Shown piece by piece: positions 1 through 9,649 of a stretch of DNA of 64,000 nt. Under the pieces are notes generated by a model. It was given only the letters and a program-made list of their open reading frames with translations. It was not told the origin of the DNA and made no database searches. Source of the DNA: CAZNKU01 sp045541135 (GTDB lineage Bacteria; Bacillota; Clostridia; Monoglobales; Firm-18). The stretch covers positions 104,970-168,969 of the forward strand of contig JAZQIO010000028.1 in NCBI GenBank assembly GCA_045541135.1. Direction: 5' to 3'. The position numbers and the translations under genes were made by a program. Position 1 is the stretch's first letter, and each line of letters opens with the position of its first letter.

Positions 1-29
1 TCAATTCTTTAATCATAAAAATCATTACC

Positions 30-3000
30 TTACATCTTTTTAATCAAATTATATTTATCAAATGAATCTTCTTTTTCACTTATTGGACAAAGAACTAATT
101 CGAAGTCAATATCACAATTTTCCAGACGGTATTCAGGCACCAGCCATGTACCCAAAGCACATGAACCAACACCACTCATATAGTAGTCTGTATGAACAAC
201 AGTATTACCTGATTTTTCAAGCTGATAAGGATGCGATTTTTCAGTAAGTTCATCTACCGTATATTCACTTGCATTGAAGGAATACCCCTTCCCTGCAAAC
301 ATAATACCGTCGCCTGATTCATCGGTAATTTTAGCCCATTTTGTGTTATATACACTGCTGTTTTCCTGAGGATTAAGGTAATCCACAAACATATCCTCTA
401 CTTTTTTGGAATAAACATCCATAAGTGCATAAGAATGTTTATCAATATATGTTTCCTGCGGACCAAAGCCAAAGTAAGAAACATTGTTAAGTTTACCTGA
501 CAAATTCCAACAATAGCCATATCTCATAAGATATGTGCTTGTACCTTCAAGTCTTCCTGTCTGCTGAATCTTCATTAAGCCGTCACCGTTTACAGTAATT
601 TCAACATCAGCTACAACAGCAGGTTTCTGACCCAATGCACCGAACCAAAGTTTGTATGTAAATACAGCTTCATTGTCGGTTACTTTCTTTATTTCAAAAT
701 TTCTTAAGTCTGTTGTAGGATAACGGTAGTTACCTGACGCAATGGCTGTCCATGCAACAGCTTTTATCTCTCTTGTAGGACCAAATGGTGAATCGTTATC
801 AATAGGTGCGCGGAATGATACAAGTTCCATTGGTTTTTCAAGCAATTCCTTGCCTTTATACACAATTCTTTTTACCAATCCGTCATACTTTCCTATTTCA
901 TAAATAAAATCTGTACCCGAAATTTCTACATTAAGCTCTTTTTCGCTAACTGTAACTGATTTATCTGTTTTGTAAACTTCAACAACTTCCTCTGTTTTTA
1001 ATTCAGTTTGGAACAGATACATAGGTTCTGTAAAATTATTATAAACTTTTAGCGTGAAGTAGCATTCACCGTCAGTTGGACGGCTAAAATCAATTTTTAC
1101 TGTTTCAATGCTTTCTGCAGGTGTATTTAGTGAAATTTCACCGCTGTCTACTACTTTGGCATTTTTACTTACTTCCCACTTGAATTTCAAATCAGAAAAA
1201 TCCTTAAAGTTATATCTATTTTCTATCTTGATTTCAAATGGTTTTTCACTTACCAATGTACACACAATGGGTGCATATACATTTTTCATTTCAAGCATTG
1301 CAGACCTTGGGCGTCTGTCAGGCGAACAAATACCGTCTACGCATACATTTTTGTATGAAACTTTATCACCAAAGTCGCCGCCGTAACCATAGAATTTAGT
1401 ATCACCGTCATATACAGTCATAGCATGTTCGCACCATTCCCATATACATCCACCCATAAGTTTATCGTCATTATAGAATGTTTCCATATACTCCCTAAGG
1501 TCACCGCAAGAGTTGCCCATAGCATGGGTATATTCACACAGGAATATAGGACGTTTGTCTATTCTCTTAGTCATTTCTGCCAAATGAGGATGGAATGTAT
1601 ACATTTCTGAATGAATATCTATGTATGGTGAGGTTTTTTCGATGAACTCTTCTTCTGACGCAAAAACATTACCGTCGTTAAATGCATTATATGCACCCTG
1701 ATAATGTATAAGAGCCTCTTTATCAAAAGCTCTTATAGCTTTTGATGCTTCTTCAAAACAACATCCATAGCCAGCCTCATTACCTAATGACCAGGAAAAT
1801 ATTGACGGATTATTTTTAAAAGAAAGAACCATACGCATAACACGGTCTACAACAATGTGGTCATATTTGTGGTCGTTTGTTAATATATGACGGTTACCCA
1901 CATAGTAACAACCGTGAGTTTCAACATCTGCTTCTGACATTACATAAATTCCGTATTCGTCACAAAGTTCGTAAAATCTTGGGTCGTTTGGATAGTGTGC
2001 AGTTCTTACGCAGTTTACATTGTATTCCTTCATCAAAAGAATATCTTTTTTCATATGCTCATACGGTACTGCATAACCCAAATCAGGATCAGAATCGTGA
2101 CGGTTAACACCCTTAAGTTTTACTTTTTTACCGTTTATATAGAATACACTATCTTTGATTTCTGCCCTTTTAAAGCCGAATTTTTTGCTGTAACATTCAT
2201 TTCCAACAGTGATATTTAAAATATAAAGGTTTGGTATTTCTGCAGACCACAGCATTGGATTTTCAACATTAAAATCAATCTTATCTGTTGTTCCGCTGTA
2301 TTCAAAAATCTTTTCTCCGTTCGGTGAAGCAACAGTTATGTCAAGGTTTAACTGCTTATAAAAGTCAAGCTTTACATTGCCTGCTGAAAAATCATTATTA
2401 AGTTCAGGTTTTATATAAAGGTCTTCAAGTCCGTTTTCATCTCTTTCTAAAATGTAAACATCTCTGAATATACCGTTCATACGGATTTTATCCTGATCTT
2501 CAAAATATGTACCGAAGCTGAATTTTAACAAAACAGCGGTTAATCTGTTTTTACCGTTTTTTAGGTATGGTGTAACATCAAAAACACTTTCGTTATGTGC
2601 AACAGTTGAAAAACCCACAAACTGTCCGTTCACATATAAGTATAATGCAGAATCAAAACCTTCAAAAACCATTTCATATGTTTTACCGTCTTTTATGTTA
2701 TATTCAAAATCATGAACATACACACCTGCAGGATTTTTTTCAGGAGTATACGGAGGATTAAACATATGTATAAAAGGACTTGTAAAATACATTGCCTGAT
2801 CATATCCGTTTGTCTGCCACATTCCGGGAACATACATATTGTCCCAATCAGAGCAATCAACAGATTCCGACACATGATTTTCATTTACGAGATGCACTGT
2901 TTCGAAGTATTTGAATTTCCATTCCTTACCCGACAAAAGTGTAAAGAAACCGGATTTTTCTCTACATCCTTCTTCTGCTTTTTTTATATTTTCATAGGGT

Positions 3001-3074
3001 ATCATATAAGCTCGTGGAGCTTTTTCATTAACGTGGCCCGAATGAATATCGTTATAATAATTTGCTAAAAACAT
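30..3074 (-). CDS. lacZ: beta-galactosidase, glycoside hydrolase family 2 (LacZ type)
   Basis: This enzyme hydrolyses terminal beta-D-galactosides in the cytoplasm; no signal peptide is seen. The 1,014-residue product has the full LacZ layout: N-terminal jelly-roll sugar-binding domain, immunoglobulin-like domain, TIM barrel, and the C-terminal beta-galactosidase small-chain domain. In the barrel I see the acid/base motif WSLGNEAGYG (Glu near 433) and the nucleophile motif FLCEYTHAMGNS (Glu near 514), plus GVNRHDSDP. An in-frame Met lies 11 codons upstream, but I chose the Met at 3074 because GGAGG sits five bases before it (GGAGGTAGTTATG). Its promoter is at 3107-3135 and the gene is probably monocistronic. 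No terminator is visible in the 29 bases left in the window. Length and motifs are normal; substrate preference (lactose or plant galactoside) cannot be read from sequence. Confidence 0.95.
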   Translation of the reverse strand: MFLANYYNDIHSGHVNEKAPRAYMIPYENIKKAEEGCREKSGFFTLLSGKEWKFKYFETVHLVNENHVSESVDCSDWDNMYVPGMWQTNGYDQAMYFTSPFIHMFNPPYTPEKNPAGVYVHDFEYNIKDGKTYEMVFEGFDSALYLYVNGQFVGFSTVAHNESVFDVTPYLKNGKNRLTAVLLKFSFGTYFEDQDKIRMNGIFRDVYILERDENGLEDLYIKPELNNDFSAGNVKLDFYKQLNLDITVASPNGEKIFEYSGTTDKIDFNVENPMLWSAEIPNLYILNITVGNECYSKKFGFKRAEIKDSVFYINGKKVKLKGVNRHDSDPDLGYAVPYEHMKKDILLMKEYNVNCVRTAHYPNDPRFYELCDEYGIYVMSEADVETHGCYYVGNRHILTNDHKYDHIVVDRVMRMVLSFKNNPSIFSWSLGNEAGYGCCFEEASKAIRAFDKEALIHYQGAYNAFNDGNVFASEEEFIEKTSPYIDIHSEMYTFHPHLAEMTKRIDKRPIFLCEYTHAMGNSCGDLREYMETFYNDDKLMGGCIWEWCEHAMTVYDGDTKFYGYGGDFGDKVSYKNVCVDGICSPDRRPRSAMLEMKNVYAPIVCTLVSEKPFEIKIENRYNFKDFSDLKFKWEVSKNAKVVDSGEISLNTPAESIETVKIDFSRPTDGECYFTLKVYNNFTEPMYLFQTELKTEEVVEVYKTDKSVTVSEKELNVEISGTDFIYEIGKYDGLVKRIVYKGKELLEKPMELVSFRAPIDNDSPFGPTREIKAVAWTAIASGNYRYPTTDLRNFEIKKVTDNEAVFTYKLWFGALGQKPAVVADVEITVNGDGLMKIQQTGRLEGTSTYLMRYGYCWNLSGKLNNVSYFGFGPQETYIDKHSYALMDVYSKKVEDMFVDYLNPQENSSVYNTKWAKITDESGDGIMFAGKGYSFNASEYTVDELTEKSHPYQLEKSGNTVVHTDYYMSGVGSCALGTWLVPEYRLENCDIDFELVLCPISEKEDSFDKYNLIKKM

Positions 3075-3083
3075 AACTACCTC

Positions 3084-3119
3084 CAAAGTATATATATTAT
3101 AAAACAATTATATACTTTG
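3084..3119. repeat. 11-bp inverted repeat between the lacZ -10 box and ribosome binding site
   Basis: CAAAGTATATA at 3084-3094 is repeated in inverse at 3109-3119 (TATATACTTTG) with 14 bases between. One arm covers part of the -10 box and the other ends at the Shine-Dalgarno sequence. It could be a two-half-site operator, or a leader hairpin; inference only. Confidence 0.45.
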
Positions 3120-3135
3120 AAAAAAACAAAGTCAA
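3107..3135 (-). promoter_or_regulatory. sigma-A-type promoter of the beta-galactosidase gene
   Basis: On the minus strand, TTGACT (3130-3135) and TATAAT (3107-3112) are separated by 17 bases, about 33 bases upstream of the beta-galactosidase start codon. Confidence 0.75.
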
Positions 3136-3189
3136 TCAAATACCCGAAAATGTCCTGAAAAAACAATAAATTGTCCTATAAATATTATG

Positions 3190-3217
3190 TTCACAACAAG
3201 ACTTATTTGAATATAAT
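3190..3217 (+). promoter_or_regulatory. probable promoter of the SOD-like gene
   Basis: TTCACA (3190-3195) and TATAAT (3212-3217) are 16 bases apart. The expected transcription start near 3224 gives a very short leader before the GGTGGTGA ribosome binding site at 3225-3232. Confidence 0.45.
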
Positions 3218-3237
3218 GAATATGGGTGGTGACAATT

Positions 3238-3744
3238 TTGTTTGAAATCAAAGAAATATTAAGTATTTTTTCTCATACAGAGAGAAAAAAGCCAGATGCC
3301 AAAGCCAAAATAAAAGGCAGTAAAAAGTATAGTAAAATAAACGGTATAGTTGAGTTTTTTAGTACAAAATATGGTGTAATTGTAAAAGTTAAAATTAACG
3401 GATTACCTTATAATGAGTCTGAATGTAATGACGGTATTTTTGGATTACACATCCACACCGGAAGCAAATGTAGCGGAACTGATACAGATCCATTTGCTGA
3501 CGCATTGACACATTACAATCCAAATAACTGTAAGCATCCGTACCACGCAGGTGATTTACCTCCATTATTTGGAAATAATGGTTATGCATATATGGCTGTT
3601 TTAACAAATAGATTTACTATAAATGAAATAATAGGTAAAACTATAATTATACACTCTCAGCCGGACGACTTTAAAACTCAACCCGGTGGTGACTCCGGCA
3701 AAAAAATTGCTTGTGGAATAATTAAGAAAGGTGCTGTTATTTAA
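3238..3744 (+). CDS. Cu/Zn superoxide dismutase-like protein, cytoplasmic
   Basis: A 168-residue protein of the SodC fold. Visible metal-site elements in order are GLHIHTG (two His), HYNPNN (bridging His), HPYHAGDL (two His and the Zn Asp) and IIIHSQPDDF (last Cu His); two Cys fit the conserved disulfide (SKC and IACG). In canonical SodC the catalytic Arg lies in a G-x-R-x-ACG context; here the aligned segment is SGKKIACG, so Lys replaces it. No signal peptide is present, unlike most bacterial SodC. I prefer the TTG start at 3238, which follows GGTGGTGA by five bases, over the GTG codons at 3226 and 3229 that lie inside that ribosome binding site. Dismutase activity is therefore uncertain; the fold assignment is firm. 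Confidence 0.8.
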   Translation: MFEIKEILSIFSHTERKKPDAKAKIKGSKKYSKINGIVEFFSTKYGVIVKVKINGLPYNESECNDGIFGLHIHTGSKCSGTDTDPFADALTHYNPNNCKHPYHAGDLPPLFGNNGYAYMAVLTNRFTINEIIGKTIIIHSQPDDFKTQPGGDSGKKIACGIIKKGAVI

Positions 3745-3761
3745 ACTGCACCTTAATTCAA

Positions 3762-5783
3762 TTATTTATTTGCTTCTGCTACAACTTTTTGTTCAACATC
3801 TTTAGGAGCAATTTCGTATCTTACAAATTCAAATTCAAATTTACCTCTGCCCTGAGTCATTGAACGTAAATCGGTTGTATACTTATGCATTTCAGACATT
3901 GGAACATCAGCTTCAACAACAAGAGTCTTTTCACCGGGATTCATACCAAGTACTCTACCACGACGCTTGTTAATATCTCCTGTTATATCACCCATAAGGT
4001 CTGAAGGAACTGTAACTGTTAAGTGACCGATAGGTTCAAGCAACTGTACTCCGCCTTCATCCATTGCTTTTTTGAATGCAAGTGAAGCTGCCATCTTAAA
4101 TGCCATTTCAGAAGAGTCAACAGCGTGATATGAACCGTCAACAAGAACAGCTTTTAGTCCTACAACCGGATAACCAGCCAAAGCACCTTTTAGGATACAT
4201 TCTCTTAGACCTTTTTCAACAGCCGGGAAGAAATTCTTAGGAACAGAACCGCCGAAAATCTTTTCTTCAAAAATCAAATCATCTTCTTCTGTTGGTGAGA
4301 ATTCAATCCATACATGACCATACTGACCATGACCACCTGACTGTTTCTTGTGTTTACCTTCAACTTTAACAGGTTTTCTAAGTTTTTCTCTGTATGCAAC
4401 CTTAGGTTCAATTAAATCTGTATCTGTTCCGAATTTAGTTTTAAGTTTACTCTTAAGAACGTCAAGATGCACTTCGCCAATACCGCTTATAAGCATTTCT
4501 TTTGTTTCACTGTTTGTATAGAATCTGAAAGTAATATCTTCTTCTGTAAGTTTCTGCAAGCCATTACTGATTTTTTCTTCATCACCTTTAGACTTAGGAA
4601 GAATAGCCAATGATATATTAGGTTTTGGGAAATCTATCTGTTCGTATGCAGTATCATTTTCGGATGTAGCTAAAGTATCACCTGTCTTTGTAACCGAAAG
4701 TTTAGCAACAGCACCGATATCGCCTGCAACAAGTTCTTTACAATCAAGCTGTTTCTTGCCAAACATTGTATATAGCTTACCAAGCTTTTCAGGTGATTTT
4801 GTTGTAAGGTTAATAAGTGTTGCATCAGGAGAAAGCTTACCCGACATAACCTTAAAGTATGAAAGTTTACCAACAAATGGGTCTGCAACTGTTTTAAATA
4901 CATAAATTGATGGTTTTCCACCTATATCAAACATTTCTTCTACATCATCTGGTGATGGGAAGTAAGCATTAATTGATTCTAACAGTACGCCTACACCTTT
5001 GTTATGTAATGCAGTACCGCAAAGAACAGGAACAACCTCGTTAGAATCTGTAGCTTTTCTAAGAGCTTTTTTTATTTCATCAACAGTAAATTCTTCGCCG
5101 TTGAAATATCTGTCCATTAAAGCTTCATCAGTTTCTGCAACTGATTCGATAATCATATTTCTAACAGGTTCAACCTTATCCATCATATAATCAGGAATAT
5201 CGTCATCAAGCAACGGACCGTCTGCCTGGAAAAGTCTTGCTCTCATTCTTACAACATCAACAAAACCTATAATTTTTTCGCCATTGTCAATAGGAACCTG
5301 GAAAGGTGCAACAGTTTTACCGAATTTTTCTCTTAATTCTTCCAGTACCTTCTGGAAATTACATCTTTCATCATCAACCTTATTGATAAAGAAAATACGT
5401 GGAAGATTTCTTTTTTCACAAAGCTCCCATGCTCTTTCAACACCTGCTGAAACACCTGACTTACCGCTTACTACAATAACAGCAGCGTCTGCAACTTCAA
5501 TTGCTTCTAATGCTTCACCGACAAAATCATATGATCCCGGTGTATCTAAAATATTATATTTACAATTTTCAAATTCAAAAGAAACTAAAGATGTATTAAT
5601 AGAAATCTTACGTTTAATTTCTTCCGCATCATAGTCTGAAACAGTTGTTCCGTCCAATACAGAACCACGACGTTCTATAGCACCGGAAAATCTAAGCATA
5701 GATTCAACTACTGTTGTTTTACCGGCATTACCGTTACCAAGAATACAAACGTTTCTGATTTCCTCTGTTAAAAAATTTCTCAT
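3762..5783 (-). CDS. elongation factor G paralogue (EF-G2-like translational GTPase)
   Basis: A 673-residue translational GTPase with all EF-G domains: G domain about 1-270 (P-loop GNGNAGKTT, G4 NKVD), domain II about 290-370, III about 385-460, IV about 465-590, V about 590-673. It is not the housekeeping EF-G: the G3 motif reads DTPGSYDF, so the His of DTPGH that positions the hydrolytic water is Ser, and the P-loop departs from GH(V/I)DAGKTT. Such EF-G2-like proteins are known to bind GTP, and the mycobacterial example lacks ribosome-stimulated hydrolysis; whether that holds here is inference. It stands alone, away from rpsL, rpsG and tuf. I find no convincing promoter in the 173 bases between it and the next gene upstream. 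Confidence 0.85.
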   Translation of the reverse strand: MRNFLTEEIRNVCILGNGNAGKTTVVESMLRFSGAIERRGSVLDGTTVSDYDAEEIKRKISINTSLVSFEFENCKYNILDTPGSYDFVGEALEAIEVADAAVIVVSGKSGVSAGVERAWELCEKRNLPRIFFINKVDDERCNFQKVLEELREKFGKTVAPFQVPIDNGEKIIGFVDVVRMRARLFQADGPLLDDDIPDYMMDKVEPVRNMIIESVAETDEALMDRYFNGEEFTVDEIKKALRKATDSNEVVPVLCGTALHNKGVGVLLESINAYFPSPDDVEEMFDIGGKPSIYVFKTVADPFVGKLSYFKVMSGKLSPDATLINLTTKSPEKLGKLYTMFGKKQLDCKELVAGDIGAVAKLSVTKTGDTLATSENDTAYEQIDFPKPNISLAILPKSKGDEEKISNGLQKLTEEDITFRFYTNSETKEMLISGIGEVHLDVLKSKLKTKFGTDTDLIEPKVAYREKLRKPVKVEGKHKKQSGGHGQYGHVWIEFSPTEEDDLIFEEKIFGGSVPKNFFPAVEKGLRECILKGALAGYPVVGLKAVLVDGSYHAVDSSEMAFKMAASLAFKKAMDEGGVQLLEPIGHLTVTVPSDLMGDITGDINKRRGRVLGMNPGEKTLVVEADVPMSEMHKYTTDLRSMTQGRGKFEFEFVRYEIAPKDVEQKVVAEANK

Positions 5784-5916
5784 TACCCATCATTCCTTCC
5801 AATTGATTTAACACGCAAACAAATTACGTTATGCATTATTTATTTGACATATACGTAAACAAATCCTACTAAAGATTGTACAATAAATCAAAAAAATATT
5901 GTGCAACATGCACTAA

Positions 5917-5947
5917 AAAAATCCCACAGAAAAAACTGTGGGATTTT
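5917..5947 (-). terminator. rho-independent terminator of the pyruvate:ferredoxin oxidoreductase gene
   Basis: On the minus strand a perfect stem (AAAATCCCACAG / CTGTGGGATTTT) with a six-base loop is followed by a T run, ten bases past the stop codon at 5957. Confidence 0.85.
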
Positions 5948-5956
5948 CAAAATTAA

Positions 5957-8900
5957 TTATTCAAATAATTTACTGTATTTTGTCCAGTGAATATATTTTT
6001 CTTTTGCCTGCTCCTCTGCTGCTTTAAACAATTCCTCAGCCTTTTCAGGGAATTTGCGAGCAAGTGAACTGTAACGAACCTCATTCATAATAAAGTCATT
6101 ATATGAAGCTGATGGCTCTTTTGAATCCATCTGGAAAGGATTTTTGCCTTCTGCTACAAGGGTTGGATCAAATCTGAATGTATGCCAATAGCCTGCCAAA
6201 ACAGCATTTTTAATTACTTTTTGTGTATCTGTCATACCACCCTTAATACCGTGGTTAATACACGGAGCGTATCCGATAATCAAAGACGGACCGTTATATG
6301 CAACCGCTTCTTTAATAGCTTTAACAGTCTGGTTGGCATCATAACCCATAGCAACCTGTGCTACATATACATAGCCGTAAGACATAGCAATTTCTGCAAG
6401 ATTTTTCTTTTTGATTGGTTTACCACCTGCAGCAAACTGAGCAACAGCCCCCGTAGGTGTTGATTTTGAAGCCTGACCGCCTGTATTTGAATAAACTTCT
6501 GTATCAAAAACCATAACATTTATATCTTCGCCTGATGCAAGTACATGGTCGAGACCACCGAAACCAATGTCGTAAGCCCAACCGTCACCACCAAATATCC
6601 ATACGGCTTTTTTAGATAAAAATTCTTTCATTTCAAGAATTTCTTTTGCTGCATCACAGCCGCATGCTTCCAGTGCTAAAACAAGCTTCTTTGTGGCATC
6701 TGCATTTGCATCAATATCTTCATAAGTTGCTTTCCAATCAGCAACAGCTGCCTTTACATCTGCGTTTTCAAGTTTTTCAAGCTTGTCAGCAAGACGTGCT
6801 CTTAGCTGTTTTGCAGCAACGGCCATACCTAAACCGTGTTCTGCATTGTCTTCAAACAATGAGTTAGCCCATGCAGGACCATGGCCTTCGTGATTAACTG
6901 TATATGGTGTTGAAGGTGCAGAACCTGCCCATATTGATGAACAACCTGTAGCATTTGAAATATATGTTTTATCACCACAAATCTGGGTAATCATTTTGGC
7001 ATAAGGTGTTTCACCGCAACCTGCACATGCACCCGAGAATTCAAGCAACGGCTGACGGAACTGAGAGTTCTTTACATTAAGAGGTGCATTGATAATATCT
7101 TCTTTAACAGATGTTTTAATTGCATAGTTAAATACAGCCTGTTCTTGCATCTGAGATGCAATGGGTTTCATTGAAAGTGCCTGTACTTTTTCAGGGCAAA
7201 CCCTTGCACAGTTACCACAACCCGCACAATCAAGAGGAGAAATGACCATAGCAAATTTATACTGTGGCTTTCCTGTCATAGGTTTCATTTTCATACCTTC
7301 AGGTGCATTAGTTGCTTCTTCTTCAGTAAGAACAATAGGACGTATCGCCGCATGGGGACAAGCAGCGGCACACTGGTTACACTGAATACACTTTGTAACA
7401 TCCCATTCCGGAACATCTACTGCAATACCGCGTTTTTCATAAGCTGCCATACCCTGTGGAAGATGACCGTCTACCATATCCATGAATGTAGAAACAGGTA
7501 GTTTGTTACCTCTTTGAGCAGTACATGGTTCAAGAATATTTTTAACAAAAGCGGGAACATTTACTTCCTTTGTTGCAGTTTCTTCAACTGCATTTTTCCA
7601 ATCAGCAGGAACAACAACTTCCTTAACGTTTTCAGCACCAAGTGAAATTGCCTCATGATTCATATTAACAATCTTTTCACCCTTTTTGCTGAATTTCTTA
7701 ACAACTGCTGCCTTCATATATTCAACAGCTTCTTCAAAAGGAATAACATTTGCCAATTTAAAGAATGCAGACTGCAATACAATAGATGTTTTGTTGCCAA
7801 GACCTATATCTTTAGCAATTCCGATAGCATCAATTGTATAAAGTGAAATATTATTTTCAGCAATATACTTTTTCATCTTAGCAGGTAGATGAGCTGAAAG
7901 TTCATCATCTGACCACGCACAGTTAAGAAGGAATTTACCTCCGGGAATCAAATCCTCTACCATATCATATTTATTGACATATGACGGATTATGACATGCA
8001 ACAAAATTGGCCTTGTTAATTAAATATGTTGATTTAATAGGATTTTTACCGAATCTCAAGTGAGAAACTGTAATACCACCGGATTTTTTGGAGTCATAAT
8101 CAAAATATGCCTGAGCATACAAATCTGTGTGGTCACCGATAATTTTAATAGAGTCCTTGTTAGCACCAACTGTACCATCAGAACCAAGACCCCAGAATTT
8201 GCATGATGTAATACCTTCTGCAGCTGTATTAGGATTTTCCTCTCTTGGAAGTGAAAGGTTAGTTACGTCGTCAGTTATTGAAAGAGTAAAGCTTTTAACC
8301 GGTTTTTCAGCATCAAGGTTCTTATAAGCCGCAATAATATCTGCAGGTATAGTATCTTTTGAGCCAAGACCATATCTTCCACCAATAATCATAGGAGCAT
8401 CAGGGTTACCTGCATAGCAAGCACATACATCAAGGAATAAAGGTTCACCGATTGAGCCCGGTTCCTTTGTTCTGTCTAAAACCGCAATCTTTTTACAGGT
8501 TTTGGGAACAGCTTTAAGAAACGCATCAACCGGAAACGGTCTGTAAAGATGTACTTTTATAAGGCCAACCTTTTCTCCCTGTTTTATCATATAATCAATT
8601 GTTTCTTCAATTGTTTCACATACTGAACCCATAGCAACCAAAACTTTTGTTGCATCCTGAGCACCGTAGTAATTAACCAAACCGTAGTTTGTACCAATCT
8701 TTTCATTTACTTTATTCATATATTCTTCAACGATAGCAGGAACATTATTATAGTATGTGTTACAAGCTTCCCTGTTCTGGAAGAATATATCCGGGTTCTG
8801 GGCAGAACCTCGAAGCACGGGATGTTCAGGATTTAGTGCATTGTTTCTGAATGACTTTACAGCATCCATATCAATCATATCTTTTAAATCTTCATAATCC

Positions 8901-9457
8901 CAGCATTCAATCTTGTCAATTTCATGAGAAGTTCTGAAACCATCAAAGAAATGAAGGAAAGGCACTTTACCTTTTATTGCTGCAAGATGAGCTACGGCAC
9001 CAAGGTCCATAACTTCCTGAGCACTGTTTGAACAAAGCATAGCATAACCTGTCTGACGACAAGCCATAACATCGGAATGATCACCGAAAATATTAAGAGC
9101 GTGTGAAGCAACACAACGAGCACTTACATGGATAACTGAAGGCAGTAATTCACCTGCCATTTTATACATATTTGGAATCATAAGAAGTAAGCCCTGTGAA
9201 GCTGTGTATGTGGTTGTAAGGGCACCTGCCGCCAAAGAACCGTGAACAGCGCCTGCCGCACCTGCTTCTGACTGCATTTCAACAACTTTTACAGGCTGAC
9301 CGAATATATTTTCTTTTTTATCAACTGCCCATTCGTCTGTTACTTCTGCCATAACTGATGACGGAGTAATCGGATAAATACAAGCCACTTCGGTAAATGC
9401 ATATGATGCCCATGCAGCTGCATTATTACCATCCATTGTTTTCATTTTTCTTGCCAT
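5957..9457 (-). CDS. nifJ: pyruvate:ferredoxin (flavodoxin) oxidoreductase, single-chain
   Basis: This enzyme oxidises pyruvate with CoA to acetyl-CoA and CO2, passing electrons to ferredoxin; it is the central catabolic step of anaerobic clostridia. The 1,166-residue chain carries all fused domains: N-terminal alpha domain (YPITPSS near 27), the gamma domain, a two-cluster ferredoxin domain (CIQCNQCAAACP near 690 and CAGCGNCARVCP near 745), and a thiamine diphosphate domain (CAGCGE near 808, GGDGWAYD near 956, followed by NTGGQASKSTP). The reading frame extends 46 codons further upstream, but the start at 9457 has AAGGAGG at the right spacing and begins with the family's MARKMKTMDGN. It is monocistronic, with a strong promoter at 9509-9537 and its own terminator. 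Confidence 0.97.
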   Translation of the reverse strand: MARKMKTMDGNNAAAWASYAFTEVACIYPITPSSVMAEVTDEWAVDKKENIFGQPVKVVEMQSEAGAAGAVHGSLAAGALTTTYTASQGLLLMIPNMYKMAGELLPSVIHVSARCVASHALNIFGDHSDVMACRQTGYAMLCSNSAQEVMDLGAVAHLAAIKGKVPFLHFFDGFRTSHEIDKIECWDYEDLKDMIDMDAVKSFRNNALNPEHPVLRGSAQNPDIFFQNREACNTYYNNVPAIVEEYMNKVNEKIGTNYGLVNYYGAQDATKVLVAMGSVCETIEETIDYMIKQGEKVGLIKVHLYRPFPVDAFLKAVPKTCKKIAVLDRTKEPGSIGEPLFLDVCACYAGNPDAPMIIGGRYGLGSKDTIPADIIAAYKNLDAEKPVKSFTLSITDDVTNLSLPREENPNTAAEGITSCKFWGLGSDGTVGANKDSIKIIGDHTDLYAQAYFDYDSKKSGGITVSHLRFGKNPIKSTYLINKANFVACHNPSYVNKYDMVEDLIPGGKFLLNCAWSDDELSAHLPAKMKKYIAENNISLYTIDAIGIAKDIGLGNKTSIVLQSAFFKLANVIPFEEAVEYMKAAVVKKFSKKGEKIVNMNHEAISLGAENVKEVVVPADWKNAVEETATKEVNVPAFVKNILEPCTAQRGNKLPVSTFMDMVDGHLPQGMAAYEKRGIAVDVPEWDVTKCIQCNQCAAACPHAAIRPIVLTEEEATNAPEGMKMKPMTGKPQYKFAMVISPLDCAGCGNCARVCPEKVQALSMKPIASQMQEQAVFNYAIKTSVKEDIINAPLNVKNSQFRQPLLEFSGACAGCGETPYAKMITQICGDKTYISNATGCSSIWAGSAPSTPYTVNHEGHGPAWANSLFEDNAEHGLGMAVAAKQLRARLADKLEKLENADVKAAVADWKATYEDIDANADATKKLVLALEACGCDAAKEILEMKEFLSKKAVWIFGGDGWAYDIGFGGLDHVLASGEDINVMVFDTEVYSNTGGQASKSTPTGAVAQFAAGGKPIKKKNLAEIAMSYGYVYVAQVAMGYDANQTVKAIKEAVAYNGPSLIIGYAPCINHGIKGGMTDTQKVIKNAVLAGYWHTFRFDPTLVAEGKNPFQMDSKEPSASYNDFIMNEVRYSSLARKFPEKAEELFKAAEEQAKEKYIHWTKYSKLFE

Positions 9458-9508
9458 ATAATTTTTCCTCCTTGCCGTATATATAAATACATTATAATCT
9501 TCTACAAT

Positions 9509-9537
9509 ATTATAACAATTTAATATTTTTATGTCAA
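9509..9537 (-). promoter_or_regulatory. strong sigma-A promoter of the pyruvate:ferredoxin oxidoreductase gene
   Basis: Minus strand: consensus TTGACA (9532-9537) and TATAAT (9509-9514) with a 17-base spacer. Its perfection suits a highly expressed central enzyme. Confidence 0.88.
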
Positions 9538-9588
9538 GGACAGTATACAGAAAGTATAGAAAATAATTTGTTAATTCAAAGTCATTTG

Positions 9589-9617
9589 TTGACATACATT
9601 AAAATTAGTTGTAAAAT
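9589..9617 (+). promoter_or_regulatory. promoter of the Mrp/NBP35 gene
   Basis: TTGACA (9589-9594), 17-base spacer, TAAAAT (9612-9617); 32 bases before the start codon at 9650. It diverges from the oxidoreductase promoter in an ordinary back-to-back arrangement. Confidence 0.8.
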
Positions 9618-9649
9618 AATAAAAGTATAAAATACGGAGGTTTTAAAAA

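Noticed and set aside
3762..5783. Tetracycline-resistance ribosomal protection protein
   Set aside because: TetM-type proteins keep DTPGH and have a different N-terminus; this protein has the EF-G2-like DTPGS and no resistance context.
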